Origin: Streptomyces sp. RKAG293
GTDB lineage: Bacteria; Actinomycetota; Actinomycetes; Streptomycetales; Streptomycetaceae
Length of the DNA: 64,000 nt
NCBI RefSeq assembly: GCF_023701745.1
Contig: NZ_JAJOZB010000001.1
Location: 7,549,001 to 7,613,000 of the forward strand
Reading direction: 5' to 3'
The notes under the pieces were generated by a model, which saw nothing but the letters and a program-made list of their open reading frames with translations, was not told the DNA's origin and made no database searches. Of this stretch, positions 51,281 to 60,136 are shown in pieces (the first letter of the stretch is position 1; the number at the start of each line of letters is the position of its first letter). The translations under genes and the position numbers were made by a program.

Positions 51281-53257
51281 GTGGAGTCGTTCGAGTTCGG
51301 AACCACGCAGGCAGAGCGGTTGGAGCGACTGCGGGGGCAGTTGCAGGGCAGTCCGGTGGGCACGCGCGCGGCCCAGCGCACACAGCCGTCCCAGGGATCG
51401 AACCTGTTGTTAGGGGTGATGCTGCACGCGGCGGCCCGGCTGGAGGCCGGGCTGGAGCTCACGGACCTGGAGGCGCGGATGGTCGCACCGCTGCGGCTGC
51501 TGCTGTCGGAGGAGGAGGTCCACGACTTCGGGCGGGTGTACCGGGAGGAGAACACCGCGCGCAGCACGGCCGCGGTGCTGCCGCAGGTGCTCACCGTCCG
51601 TACCGTGGCTGACGGCTACTCGATGGAGGATCTGGTCAAGGACCTTCCCGCGCTGCGGGAGGAGATCCTGGGCCAGGCCAACGTCAGCGTCATCGACCTG
51701 AACACCTCCCCGCAGGAGGGCGACTCCTTCGACACCGCGGAGTTCAACGCCGGCCAGGCCGCCTATGGCTACGGGGCGACGCTGGTGACCGCGTCGAGGC
51801 CGCCGGAGCAGGATCCGGGCGTCAACGCCTCGTTCGTCGCCCGGGTGGACATGTACTCGTTCCTGTGCGAGGACGAGTCCAACGAATGGTCCGGGTCCGA
51901 CGAGATCTACTGGGCCACCAGCTCCGTCGGCGCGTTCAGCGCCCGCCAGGAACTGCTCACCCCGGTACGCGGGAGCGTCGACAAGGGCGAGTGGCACGAC
52001 TTCGCGGCGAACACCACGCTCTACAACGGCCGCGTGGACACCACGCTGGTGTGCAACATCTCCTGCTGGGAGGAGGACGACGGCGGCGAAACCTGGCGGA
52101 ACCAGCTGAGGGACAAGCTGCGGGCCATCAGCGCGGAGCTCCAGAAGTTCGTCGACACCATGGAGATCTACGGCTACCTGGCACCGCAGTACGGCGACTT
52201 CCTCGACTACGCCCAGATCACCGCGATCGTCGCCCGCATCATCGCCTGGCTGATCGATCTGTTCCGCAACAACGACGACCTCATCCAGGAACGCACCCTG
52301 GTCTTCACCCAGTCCGCGCTGCGCCAGCTGGTGACCTCCGGCGGCGCCGGCTCGACCGGCTGGGTCTTCAACGGCGGCGACGCCGAGGGCCGCCACCGCC
52401 TCCAGCTCAAGTGGATCGGCACCCCGCCCCCCGCCGACGCCCCCGGTGACATCAAGCTGATCTCCCCCGCGAACAACCAGTGGGGCACCACCATCCGGCT
52501 TCCCGGGCATACCGACTGGGGCCCCTCCCTCGCCGTCCACAACGGCGACCTGCACGTCGCGTCGCGCGGACTCAACGGCGGCGTCCACATCGGCCGGGTC
52601 AGCGGCGGTGCCTGGCAGGGTTACGGGTTCGTGCCCGGCCTGACGAGCTGGACCCCGCCGGTCCTGGCGGTGAACGCGGGCACCTTGTTCGTGTCCAGCG
52701 GCGGAGAAAAGGGCGAGATCTACGTCTCGCGCCTCAATGGCTCCAGCTGGGGCGCACCCGCCAAGCTCACCGGGGCCAGCTCGGCAGGCGCGGCACTGGC
52801 CAGTCGCAACGGCACGCTGCACTGCGCGGTCCGCGGCTGGGGCAGCGACGCCTACGTCTACCTCGCCTATCTCACCGGCTCCACCTGGGGCGGCTTCGCA
52901 CGGGTCGCGAACCTGCAGACCTTCCACGCCCCGGCCCTGACCACCTTGGGTGACAAGCTCTACCTGGCCTGCGCCGGCTTCGGCGGCGAGACATGGGTCC
53001 TGAGCCACGACGGCACCGGCTGGTCCGCGGCGACGAACCTCGGCGGAACCACCGACAGCGCCCCGGCGCTGACCGTCCGCAACGGAGTCCTGTACTGCGC
53101 GGTCCGCGGCCTGAACTCCGCGATCTACCTCAACTCCCTCAACGGCACCACGTGGACCGGCTTCACCCAGTACGTCCCCGACGTGTCCACCATGTCGGAG
53201 CCCGCCCTCGCCGGCGGCACCGGCGACACCCTCCACATCGCCTACCGCACCACCTGA
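51281..53257 (+). CDS. Signal-less protein with lectin-like beta-propeller, TTA codon
   Basis: A 658-residue protein without a signal peptide. Residues about 1-110 are helical. Residues about 120-270 carry an acidic motif (SFLCEDESNEWSGSDEIYWA), and a hydrophobic helix pair lies near 325-355. Residues about 395-658 form about six repeats of 46 residues with recurring PALTVRNGVLYCAVRGLNSA and IYLNSLNGTTWTG patterns, as in sialidase- or fucose-lectin-like beta-propellers. Codon 44 (51410-51412) is TTA, suggesting bldA-dependent expression. GTG 51281 was chosen because GGGGAG lies 6 bases upstream. Beside the injection operon, it may be a receptor-binding or cargo protein. Confidence 0.75.
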   Translation: MESFEFGTTQAERLERLRGQLQGSPVGTRAAQRTQPSQGSNLLLGVMLHAAARLEAGLELTDLEARMVAPLRLLLSEEEVHDFGRVYREENTARSTAAVLPQVLTVRTVADGYSMEDLVKDLPALREEILGQANVSVIDLNTSPQEGDSFDTAEFNAGQAAYGYGATLVTASRPPEQDPGVNASFVARVDMYSFLCEDESNEWSGSDEIYWATSSVGAFSARQELLTPVRGSVDKGEWHDFAANTTLYNGRVDTTLVCNISCWEEDDGGETWRNQLRDKLRAISAELQKFVDTMEIYGYLAPQYGDFLDYAQITAIVARIIAWLIDLFRNNDDLIQERTLVFTQSALRQLVTSGGAGSTGWVFNGGDAEGRHRLQLKWIGTPPPADAPGDIKLISPANNQWGTTIRLPGHTDWGPSLAVHNGDLHVASRGLNGGVHIGRVSGGAWQGYGFVPGLTSWTPPVLAVNAGTLFVSSGGEKGEIYVSRLNGSSWGAPAKLTGASSAGAALASRNGTLHCAVRGWGSDAYVYLAYLTGSTWGGFARVANLQTFHAPALTTLGDKLYLACAGFGGETWVLSHDGTGWSAATNLGGTTDSAPALTVRNGVLYCAVRGLNSAIYLNSLNGTTWTGFTQYVPDVSTMSEPALAGGTGDTLHIAYRTT

Positions 53258-53265
53258 CCGTCACA

Positions 53266-53298
53266 CCGGAGGCCCGCACCGCCGGCGCGGGCCTCCGG
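53266..53298 (+). terminator. Hairpin after the beta-propeller gene
   Basis: Perfect 12-base arms (53266-53277 and 53287-53298, CCGGAGGCCCGC and its complement) with a 9-base loop start 8 bases after the stop. Confidence 0.85.
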
Positions 53299-53737
53299 CA
53301 CCGAGCGCCACGCCCGCCGGCCCGGTGAGCGGGCCGACGCCGAGCGGGCGGGGCCCCATGGCGGCGACCGACGAGGGTGCCCGACCGGTCGCCGATCAGG
53401 CCCCGGCGGAGGTGGTGGTCCCGCCCCAGTCGGCGGATGTGAGCGACTGCGATGCAGACCCGCACGCGGCCAGGAAGTCATCGCGGTGCGGGCAGCGGTT
53501 TCAGCGCAACCGTATCGGCGCACTCCTCACGCGTCGCGGTCCGCCGGATGCTGCTAATCGGAGCCAGGCGGCCGCGCCGGGAACATCCGGGCCGGTCAGC
53601 ACGGTTGCATGACCGAGGGACCGGTGCCGCACGGGCGGGGAACACGGAGACCGCAAGGTCAGCCGCTCCACCCGCATCCGGGCCCTCGGTTCGCGGTAGG
53701 CCTGCCGCGCACTCTCTTTCTGCAGAAGGACTGTTTG
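53299..53737. other. Intergenic region without a supported gene
   Basis: These 439 bases precede the PIG-L gene. Short frames on both strands lack ribosome sites and known motifs. No repeats were seen. Confidence 0.5.
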
Positions 53738-54571
53738 ATGACCGACCGGCCCTTGACGCTGATGGCAGTACACGCCCACCCCGACGACGAGGCCACCGGA
53801 ACCGGAGGCGTCCTCGCGCAGTACGCGGCGGAAGGCATCCGCACGGTTCTTGTGACCTGTACCGACGGCGGTTGCGGTGATGGACCGGGGGGTGTCAAGC
53901 CGGGTGAGGACGGGCACGATCCGGCGGCCGTCGTCGCGATGCGCCGTCAAGAACTCGAGGCGAGCTGTGACGTCCTGAAGGTCAGCGATCTGGAGATGCT
54001 GGACTATGCCGACTCCGGGATGATGGGCTGGCCGAGCAACAAGGCCCCGGGATCCTTCTGGCAGACCCCCGTCGAGGAAGGCGCCGCCCGGCTCGCGGAA
54101 CTCATGCGGCACTATCGACCTGATGTGGTCGTCACCTACGACGAGAACGGCTTCTACGGCCACCCCGACCACATCCAGGCCCACCGCATCACGATGGCGG
54201 CGCTGGAGATGACCGGGCTGACACCGAAGGTGTACTGGACGACGATGCCCCGCTCGATGATGCAGCGCTTCGGGGAGCTCGTGCGCGAGTTCGATGAGGA
54301 CATGCCGGAGCCGGATCCCGCTGAGGCCGCCGCGATGGCCGAGATCGGTCTGCCCGACGATGAGATCTCCACATGGGTGGACACCACCGCGTTCAGCGGT
54401 CAGAAGTTCGATGCGCTGGCCGCGCACGCCAGTCAGGGCGAGAACATCTTCTTCCTCAAGATGGGCAAGGAGAGGTTCGGCGAGTTGCTGGGCATCGAGA
54501 CCTTCGTACGGGTCAAGGGCGCCACCGGCACGGCCGTACCCGAGAACGATCTCTTCGCCGGTTTGCGCTGA
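53738..54571 (+). CDS. PIG-L family deacetylase (Mca/MshB-like)
   Basis: A 277-residue zinc deacetylase. The metal and catalytic motif AHPDDEATGTGG lies at residues 13-24, and the second ligand region is GHPDHIQAHR (about 141-150). The length, FYGHPDH and late FSGQKFDALAAHASQGEN resemble actinobacterial mycothiol-conjugate amidase or MshB relatives, which hydrolyse N-acetylglucosaminyl-inositol amides in mycothiol metabolism. Other PIG-L enzymes act on antibiotics or sugars, so the substrate is not fixed. It is cytoplasmic and transcribed alone. Confidence 0.9.
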   Translation: MTDRPLTLMAVHAHPDDEATGTGGVLAQYAAEGIRTVLVTCTDGGCGDGPGGVKPGEDGHDPAAVVAMRRQELEASCDVLKVSDLEMLDYADSGMMGWPSNKAPGSFWQTPVEEGAARLAELMRHYRPDVVVTYDENGFYGHPDHIQAHRITMAALEMTGLTPKVYWTTMPRSMMQRFGELVREFDEDMPEPDPAEAAAMAEIGLPDDEISTWVDTTAFSGQKFDALAAHASQGENIFFLKMGKERFGELLGIETFVRVKGATGTAVPENDLFAGLR

Positions 54572-54665
54572 TCCGCCCGTCCGGCCGGGACCCGGCGGTA
54601 CGTCGTTCGGTGAGGGGCTGGTCACATGAGTCCGCCGGCCAGGGCAATCACCCGGGGGGTTGGGG

Positions 54666-55874
54666 ATGGTACGGATCGCGAAGAGACGGCTGCGGCAGGT
54701 GCGGCCCGCCTGGCGGGTACCGGGGGTTTCCGGCGCGTCGGGCAGCCAGAACGCCGTGGGGAGCTGGTGCACGGCCGGTCTGGTGGTGCGCGGGCAGGCG
54801 GACGGGTTGCACGCTTACGACGTGGGCACCGGGGAGGCCGTCTGGTCGTGGATCGCTCCCGGCCGCACGGCGCTGCTGGCCATGAGCAGGACGGCTGTGA
54901 GCGGGGTGGGCCTGGCCGTCCACGCGGACGGCAGCGCGGACGGCAGCTCGGGTGACGAGCCCGTCGACTGCACTGTCACCGCCGTCGGCGTCGAGGACGG
55001 CACCGCCCTGTGGTCCGTTCCCTTCGACCTCAGCGGCGGATCCTGGAGCCGGAGCCTGCTCGAGCACCATCTCGGCGGAGCCGTCGCAGTCGCCCCGAAC
55101 CGCGCCGTCCTTCTGACGGACGGGCTCCAGGCCTACGCGCTGAACAGCGGACGTCCCGTCTGGCCCCCGACCGCAGCGTTAGCGGGCGACGTCCAGCTCT
55201 CCGTCTGCCGGGACGGCATCATCCAGATCGGGCTGGACGACGGCCACCTCACCGTCCGGTGTCTCGACGCCGCCGAAGGCACCGTCCGTTGGGAGACCGC
55301 TCCGTCCACGCACGGACCCGTGGACACGGTCCACGTCCTGCAGGAAGATCCGCTCGCCGTCCTGTGCCGAGGCCGGGGCAGCGGCGGGCTGGAGGAGGTG
55401 CTGGTCCTCGACGCCGAGGACGGGCGCACGGCCGGGCGGATACCGGTCTCCGAGCACGGCGAGCTGCGTGTCGCCGCGTACGGACCGGTGGATGGACTGC
55501 ACGCGGGGGAGCGGGCGGCCTCGGTGGGCGAACTGCTGGTTGCCGTGGTGCGTCCGGCGGAGCCCTGCGGCGATGATCTGACCGCGTTCGCCTTGGACGG
55601 CGGGGCGCCCCACTGGACCCGGCGGTCGCAGGGACTGGTCGTCAATGTCTTCGCCGTCGACGGTGACGTCGTGGTGGTGAGCCGACCGAACGGTCTCGTC
55701 CGTGTGCACCTGCTCGACGGCGCGACGGGAGCGGTCCTGGCGGTGCGACGGCTGGCCGGGTACGAGGCGGGAATGCGTGGCCGGTACTACCTCGACGCCC
55801 ATCACCGTCTGGTCCACGTGTCGCCATGGGGGGACCGGAAATGGCATCCGCTACAGATGTTCCCCTTGCGCTGA
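54666..55874 (+). CDS. PQQ-like beta-propeller protein with a TTA codon
   Basis: A 402-residue protein made of propeller blades with the PQQ-like pattern A-Y-D-x-x-T-G-x-x-x-W: ADGLHAYDVGTGEAVWSW, GLQAYALNSGRPVWPP, TVRCLDAAEGTVRWET, LTAFALDGGAPHWTRR. No signal peptide or catalytic calcium-PQQ residues are evident, so binding rather than dehydrogenation is likely. Codon 172 (55179-55181) is TTA, suggesting developmental control. ATG 54666 is preferred over the TTG two codons earlier. Function unknown. Confidence 0.75.
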   Translation: MVRIAKRRLRQVRPAWRVPGVSGASGSQNAVGSWCTAGLVVRGQADGLHAYDVGTGEAVWSWIAPGRTALLAMSRTAVSGVGLAVHADGSADGSSGDEPVDCTVTAVGVEDGTALWSVPFDLSGGSWSRSLLEHHLGGAVAVAPNRAVLLTDGLQAYALNSGRPVWPPTAALAGDVQLSVCRDGIIQIGLDDGHLTVRCLDAAEGTVRWETAPSTHGPVDTVHVLQEDPLAVLCRGRGSGGLEEVLVLDAEDGRTAGRIPVSEHGELRVAAYGPVDGLHAGERAASVGELLVAVVRPAEPCGDDLTAFALDGGAPHWTRRSQGLVVNVFAVDGDVVVVSRPNGLVRVHLLDGATGAVLAVRRLAGYEAGMRGRYYLDAHHRLVHVSPWGDRKWHPLQMFPLR

Positions 55875-56031
55875 CAGCCGCAGGACGCGCAGGCGAGCGG
55901 GGGAGAGCTCGTGCACGCTCGCCGTTGCCGGGGGGCCGCAGCGACCCCGCAGCCGTCCGCCCGACCGGACCGTTGCGCCCACGCGCCTTCGGCTTTGCCG
56001 ACAACCAATCGGATTCCGCCATGGTTCGGGG

Positions 56032-56565
56032 ATGAGCGACACACTGATCCAAGCCGCGCCCGCCGACCCCACGGCGCGTGCTCATCTCCTCGACCTCCTC
56101 ACCCGCCACCGCGCCCGCTTCCGGCAGATCGAGCACGCGCCGGAAGGCAGAACGGACGTGGTGAGCGCCCTGCGCGGGCACCCGATAGGGCAGGCGGCGA
56201 AGTGCATCGTCGTGCGAGTGAAGGTGACCAAGAAGAGTTCTCACTACGTCCTGGCCGTGGTACCCGGTGACCGCCGGGTCGACCTGGACAGGATCCAGCA
56301 GCTGTGGGCGGCGCGGCAGGCGTCCTTCGCCGACCGCGCCACCGCTGAGCGCCTCTCCGGTTGTGTCAGCGGCGCCATCGTGCCCTTCACCTTCGATCCG
56401 GCGCTGGAACTCGTCGTCGACCCGGCCCTGCTGGAACACGAAGAGATCTTCTTCAACGCAGCCGATCTGAACCTGTCCGTGGCGCTGGACGTGCGCGACT
56501 ACCTGCGGATCGCAGCGCCCCGCACCGAGTCCATCGCGGAGAACGCTGTTGCCCTCGCCGACTGA
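56032..56565 (+). CDS. YbaK/ProX-type aminoacyl-tRNA deacylase-like protein
   Basis: A 177-residue protein of the YbaK/prolyl-tRNA editing superfamily. It opens LLTRHRARFRQIEHAPEGRT, has the core strand IVVRVKVTKKSSHYVLAVVP with lysines where the family's catalytic lysine sits, then VDLDRIQQLW, the loop GCVSGAIVPFTF, and EEIFFNAADLNLSVAL near the end. Family enzymes hydrolyse mischarged tRNA in trans or edit free aminoacyl groups. It is cytoplasmic and monocistronic. Confidence 0.87.
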   Translation: MSDTLIQAAPADPTARAHLLDLLTRHRARFRQIEHAPEGRTDVVSALRGHPIGQAAKCIVVRVKVTKKSSHYVLAVVPGDRRVDLDRIQQLWAARQASFADRATAERLSGCVSGAIVPFTFDPALELVVDPALLEHEEIFFNAADLNLSVALDVRDYLRIAAPRTESIAENAVALAD

Positions 56566-56783
56566 GCCCCGGCCTGCCGTTGTGTCCCGCCCCATGGGGG
56601 CGCGGCGGCAGGCGCCGCACCGGCCGCCAGGACGTGCGGATGCCCGCCGGGTCGGCATCCGTCCGAAAAGACCACCGCCTGCCGCGACGGCGACGCCGTG
56701 GGTACGAGTACCGGACGCCTGAACACCGCTACTCCGGCCGGTGCGGCGACCGTGCTGAACTCGCCGGCTGGATGGTCCACTTC

Positions 56784-57248
56784 TTACAGCCGTCGGGGCC
56801 CGACGCCATCGTCGGCGAGCGTGTCACCGGGGTTCAGCAGGGCGCATGCCTTCATCGAGAGACATCCGCAGCCGATGCACCCGGTGAGCTCGGCCTCGAG
56901 TCGCTCGATGGTCTGCCGGCGCTCCTCCAACCGGCGTTTCCAGCCACGCGAGGCGCGTTGCCACTCCTGGTGGCTCGGCGGACGGTCGAGCGGCACGTCG
57001 GCGAATGCCTCCAGGAGGTCCTGCAACGGGATGCCGATCCGTTTTGCGACCGAGATCAGGGCGACACGGCGAAGCATGTGGCGCGGGTAGCGGCGCTGGT
57101 TGCGACCGTCGCGTTCGGACGCGATCAGGCCGAGTTCTTCGTAGAACCGCAGGGCGGAGACAGCGGCCCCGGTCCTGGCGCTCACTTCGCCGATGCTCAG
57201 CCAGTCGTCCGGGCTGGGCCGGGCCTCGCTGGAACGGTGACTCTGCAT
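56784..57248 (-). CDS. soxR: SoxR redox-sensing regulator
   Basis: A 154-residue MerR-family protein. The N-terminal winged helix reads WLSIGEVSARTGAAVSALRF, followed by the dimer helix and the [2Fe-2S] motif CIGCGCLSMKAC (CX2CXCX5C, near residues 121-132), diagnostic of SoxR. In streptomycetes SoxR responds to redox-active metabolites such as actinorhodin-like quinones. The ATG at 57248 has AGGAGG 6 bases upstream; an earlier in-frame start would overlap the operator. A perfect SoxR box lies between it and the divergent ferredoxin gene. Confidence 0.95.
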   Translation of the reverse strand: MQSHRSSEARPSPDDWLSIGEVSARTGAAVSALRFYEELGLIASERDGRNQRRYPRHMLRRVALISVAKRIGIPLQDLLEAFADVPLDRPPSHQEWQRASRGWKRRLEERRQTIERLEAELTGCIGCGCLSMKACALLNPGDTLADDGVGPRRL

Positions 57249-57262
57249 GCACAGCCTCCTCT

Positions 57263-57286
57263 TGACCTCAAGATTACTTGAGGTCA
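57263..57286. promoter_or_regulatory. SoxR box
   Basis: Perfect 10-base arms TGACCTCAAG and CTTGAGGTCA surround ATTA. The inner CCTCAAG/CTTGAGG matches the known SoxR site. It lies 14 bases upstream of soxR and 54 bases upstream of the ferredoxin gene, fitting activation of the ferredoxin by oxidised SoxR. Confidence 0.9.
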
Positions 57287-57340
57287 TACGGTCGGCTGCG
57301 TCAGAACGGCAAGCAGGAACGACCAGAGGATGGCAGTTCG

Positions 57341-57721
57341 ATGACGTTTGTGATCGCTTTGCCCTGTACGGATGTCAAGGACAGAGCATGCATCGATGAG
57401 TGCCCTCTCGACTGCATCTACGAGGGGGATCGCATGCTCTACATCCAGCCGGACGAGTGCATCGACTGCGGCGCCTGCGAGCCGGTGTGCCCCGTCGAGG
57501 CGATCTTCTCCGAGGACGACATCCCGCGGGAATGGCAGCACTTCGCCACCGTGAACGCCGAGTTCTTCTCCGACCTCGGCACCCCCGGCGGCAGCGCGAA
57601 GCTCGGTCCGATCGGGCGGGACCATCCGATCGTGGCGGCGCTGCCGCCTCAGGGTGCCCCCGGCCCGGTGCGGATGTCGGGGGTTCGTCACAACGGTCCG
57701 CCGTTGGACCCGGCTTCGTGA
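57341..57721 (+). CDS. 7Fe ferredoxin (FdxA type)
   Basis: A 126-residue ferredoxin. Cysteines for a [3Fe-4S] and a [4Fe-4S] cluster are visible in CTDVKDRACIDECPLDCIYE and in CIDCGACEPVCPVEAIF, with the long C-terminal extension typical of actinobacterial FdxA. It carries electrons to P450s or other oxidoreductases. It is divergent from soxR across a perfect SoxR box, so it is probably induced by redox-cycling compounds. It could also serve the P450-terpene synthase fusion encoded about 44 kb away, though nothing here proves that. Confidence 0.92.
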   Translation: MTFVIALPCTDVKDRACIDECPLDCIYEGDRMLYIQPDECIDCGACEPVCPVEAIFSEDDIPREWQHFATVNAEFFSDLGTPGGSAKLGPIGRDHPIVAALPPQGAPGPVRMSGVRHNGPPLDPAS

Positions 57722-57785
57722 CATCACGCTGTGCGGTGCCGCGGTCGCGGTACGTTCTCGCCAGGCATCAACACCTGGGGGGACC

Positions 57786-58442
57786 ATGCGTAAGATCCTG
57801 CTCGCGACGGCGGCCACCGCCTGCCTCGCACTGACGGCGTGCAACGCCACGACCGGCGGCGATGCGGACCCGAAGCCGACGCCGACGCCGACGGCCACGC
57901 CGTCCGCCGGGCAGCCGACCACTCCGTTGCCGTCGGCCACCGTCAGTCCCAGTACCCCCACCGGCAACGGCAGCGCCGCGCAGGCGCTCGGAACGTCGGC
58001 ACGGACGGTGGGGGCCAAGTTCGTCGGCATCGTGGAGATCACGCCGACGAATGTCGTCCATGCCAGGGCAGGTGACGGGCAGACCTCGCGGTACGGCACC
58101 TTCGTCGTCATCACGACCCTGGACGCGTCGCTCTCCGCGAACGCGGCCGACGAGGAGACCACGGACGGCACGGTCGGCTGGCAGTGGATCGGCTCGAACG
58201 GGCAGACCGTGTCCGAGGGCAAGGGCAACGCCTTCAAGGTCAGCATCGCGGGGTACGACAGCCTCGGCCGGATCGAGCCGGGGGCTCGCCAGAACCGTGC
58301 CGAGATCTTCGATCTCACTCCGGAACAGGCCAAGGGCGGCACACTCGTCTACACCGACTCCACCAAGGCCTCGTACCGCTGGAAGATCCCGGCGGCCGAC
58401 GCCGGGCCCGACGTGGCGGCGGTGAAGCAGCGCCTGGGCTGA
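57786..58442 (+). CDS. Lipoprotein, unknown function
   Basis: A 218-residue lipoprotein. The lipobox is LALTAC (Cys near residue 19), followed by a Pro/Thr-rich spacer (KPTPTPTATPSAG) and a beta-rich domain (GAKFVGIVEITPTNVVHARA, RYGTFVVITTLDASL, GTLVYTDSTKASYRWK) resembling telluride/DUF4352-like immunoglobulin folds, but not firmly so. GGGGGG precedes the ATG by 2-3 bases. It follows the ferredoxin gene by 64 bases and may share its transcript in part. Confidence 0.75.
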   Translation: MRKILLATAATACLALTACNATTGGDADPKPTPTPTATPSAGQPTTPLPSATVSPSTPTGNGSAAQALGTSARTVGAKFVGIVEITPTNVVHARAGDGQTSRYGTFVVITTLDASLSANAADEETTDGTVGWQWIGSNGQTVSEGKGNAFKVSIAGYDSLGRIEPGARQNRAEIFDLTPEQAKGGTLVYTDSTKASYRWKIPAADAGPDVAAVKQRLG

Positions 58443-58568
58443 CGCCCGCCGTTCCGGGGCTGTCCGCTGTCCCGCAAGGATCCCCGGAAAACTGCGGACA
58501 CCCGCCGTCCACGCCGCAGCTCGGCCGCGGGAGGGCGGGGCGGGTGTCCACAGACCCGGTCGGCCGTG

Positions 58569-59342
58569 TCAGAAGGGAGCTGTGCCGATTTCCTTGCCCT
58601 GGGCGTCACGCAGTTTGATCTGGGAGGAGTGGTCGGTGCCGGGGGAGCCCGGCAGCCCCAGGGCGAAGTAGGTCTGGGTCAGGCCCGGGAGCTGGAAGGT
58701 CGGGGAGCTGTAGGACACGCCCTTCCAGACACAGTCCACCGACTTCACATTCGTACCGACCTGCCCGATGATCACCCATCCCACGGAGCCGTGCCCTGAC
58801 GGCGCGTCGATCGTGTAGTCGGTGGTGCTGACGCCGCCGCCCGAACCGACCGGCTGCTGGTCACAGCCGAACATGCCGGCTGTGCCGGAATCCGAGCCGG
58901 TCGCTGCCACGACCGCGGTGCAGGAGGTGCCACCGCCGGCGTGCACCAGCCCCAGCTTCCAGGGGACGCCCGCGATCTTGCCGGAATGCTCGGGGAAGGT
59001 GCGGAAGATCGGGAAGGGCGGATCGTTCGGCGTGCGCGGGGGCTTCGTCGTCGTGACGCCCGGTCGGGGGGCCGCCGGATCCTTCGAGGTCGCGGCCGGT
59101 GGGGACATCGGTGTGGCCGTGGTGCCCGCGGAGTTCGTCTGCGCCGCCAGCCAGCTGCCTCCGCCGAGCACCGTCGCGACAGCCACCGCGGTGAGCCCCA
59201 GCAGTGCCCGCCGCGTCCGACGTTGCCGCCGGCCGGACGTCACGATGGCGCCCAACGGTACCCGGCCCACGTCACTCTCCTGCGACAGCCGCTCGAACAC
59301 CGCCTTCAGACCGGACTCGTCCAGACTCGTACCGTCGTTCAT
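58569..59342 (-). CDS. Membrane protein coupled to the sigma factor (anti-sigma candidate)
   Basis: A 257-residue single-pass protein. A cytoplasmic N-terminus (LKAVFERLSQESDVGRVPLG) precedes a transmembrane helix (LLGLTAVAVATVLGGGSWLA, about residues 45-65), a Pro/Thr-rich spacer and an outside domain with cysteines (GGTSCTAVV, MFGCDQQP, SVDCVWKG). Its start overlaps the sigma-factor stop (ATGA). This cytoplasm-helix-exterior layout is usual for proteins encoded with SigE-type sigma factors and may act as an anti-sigma or sensor. A zinc-binding anti-sigma motif is absent, so the call is from context. Confidence 0.75.
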   Translation of the reverse strand: MNDGTSLDESGLKAVFERLSQESDVGRVPLGAIVTSGRRQRRTRRALLGLTAVAVATVLGGGSWLAAQTNSAGTTATPMSPPAATSKDPAAPRPGVTTTKPPRTPNDPPFPIFRTFPEHSGKIAGVPWKLGLVHAGGGTSCTAVVAATGSDSGTAGMFGCDQQPVGSGGGVSTTDYTIDAPSGHGSVGWVIIGQVGTNVKSVDCVWKGVSYSSPTFQLPGLTQTYFALGLPGSPGTDHSSQIKLRDAQGKEIGTAPF

Positions 59343-59923
59343 GACTGTCCTTCCGAAAGGTCGGGCCGCAGTGCGGGATCGAGCCGGAGCTTGGCCAGTG
59401 CCTTGGAGGTCTGGCTCTTCACGGTGCCCACCGAGCAGCCCATCGCCGCGGCGACCTGCGCTTCGGTCAAGTCCGACCAGAAACGCAGCACCAGAACCGC
59501 GCGCTGCCGCGGCGGAAGCGCCGCCAGCGCCTGGTTGACCGTCACCCGCCACGCGGCGGCGGGTGCGAAGTCCACCGAGGCGGCCGCACTCGCCTCGGCA
59601 CGGCGGTCCCACGCCACTTCCCGCACCCGACGCCGACGCATCCGGGTGCGATGCGCATTGACCAGCACACGATGCAGATAGGCGTCCACGTCCCGCGCCC
59701 GCGACACCTTGCCCCAATGGGCGTAGCAGGACGCCAGAGCGGTCTGTGCCAGATCCTGCCCCGCGTTGACATCGCCGGTCAGCAGATAGCCGGCCCGGAC
59801 GAGCGATGGCCATCGCCGCGCCGCCAGCATCTCGAACTCCGGTATCCCCTCGACCCCCTCGACCGGGTCCGCAGCGGCTTCGGGGGGTGCCGTGCCACGC
59901 GCTCTCACGTTGAAGATGCTCAT
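59339..59923 (-). CDS. SigE-family ECF RNA polymerase sigma factor
   Basis: A 194-residue ECF sigma factor. Region 2 reads WPSLVRAGYLLTGDVNAGQD, with LAQTALASCYAHWGKVSRAR forming the core-binding part. Region 4 reads LPPRQRAVLVLRFWSDLTEA and GCSVGTVKSQTSKALAKL, the -35 recognition helix. The pattern matches the actinobacterial SigE (SigE70) group. AAGGGGG lies just before the ATG at 59923. It is coupled to the membrane protein downstream, which probably controls it. Confidence 0.92.
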   Translation of the reverse strand: MSIFNVRARGTAPPEAAADPVEGVEGIPEFEMLAARRWPSLVRAGYLLTGDVNAGQDLAQTALASCYAHWGKVSRARDVDAYLHRVLVNAHRTRMRRRRVREVAWDRRAEASAAASVDFAPAAAWRVTVNQALAALPPRQRAVLVLRFWSDLTEAQVAAAMGCSVGTVKSQTSKALAKLRLDPALRPDLSEGQS

Positions 59924-60136
59924 GACCCCCTTAGAGTCCCCCGCCGCCGCAAAAGGTTGCCCGGTCGCCGCAGATCGCACAGGAGGGCGTCGGTCTCGTG
60001 GAGCGTCACCCCGAGCGCGTCCTCGGCGGCCAGTGAGCTCGGGCCGGTGAGGGAGGTGTTCTTCACCCACGCCACGACCAGCGGCACATAGGAACCTGGC
60101 CCGCACCGGCGCGCGGGGGGTCACCGCCGGCGATCG

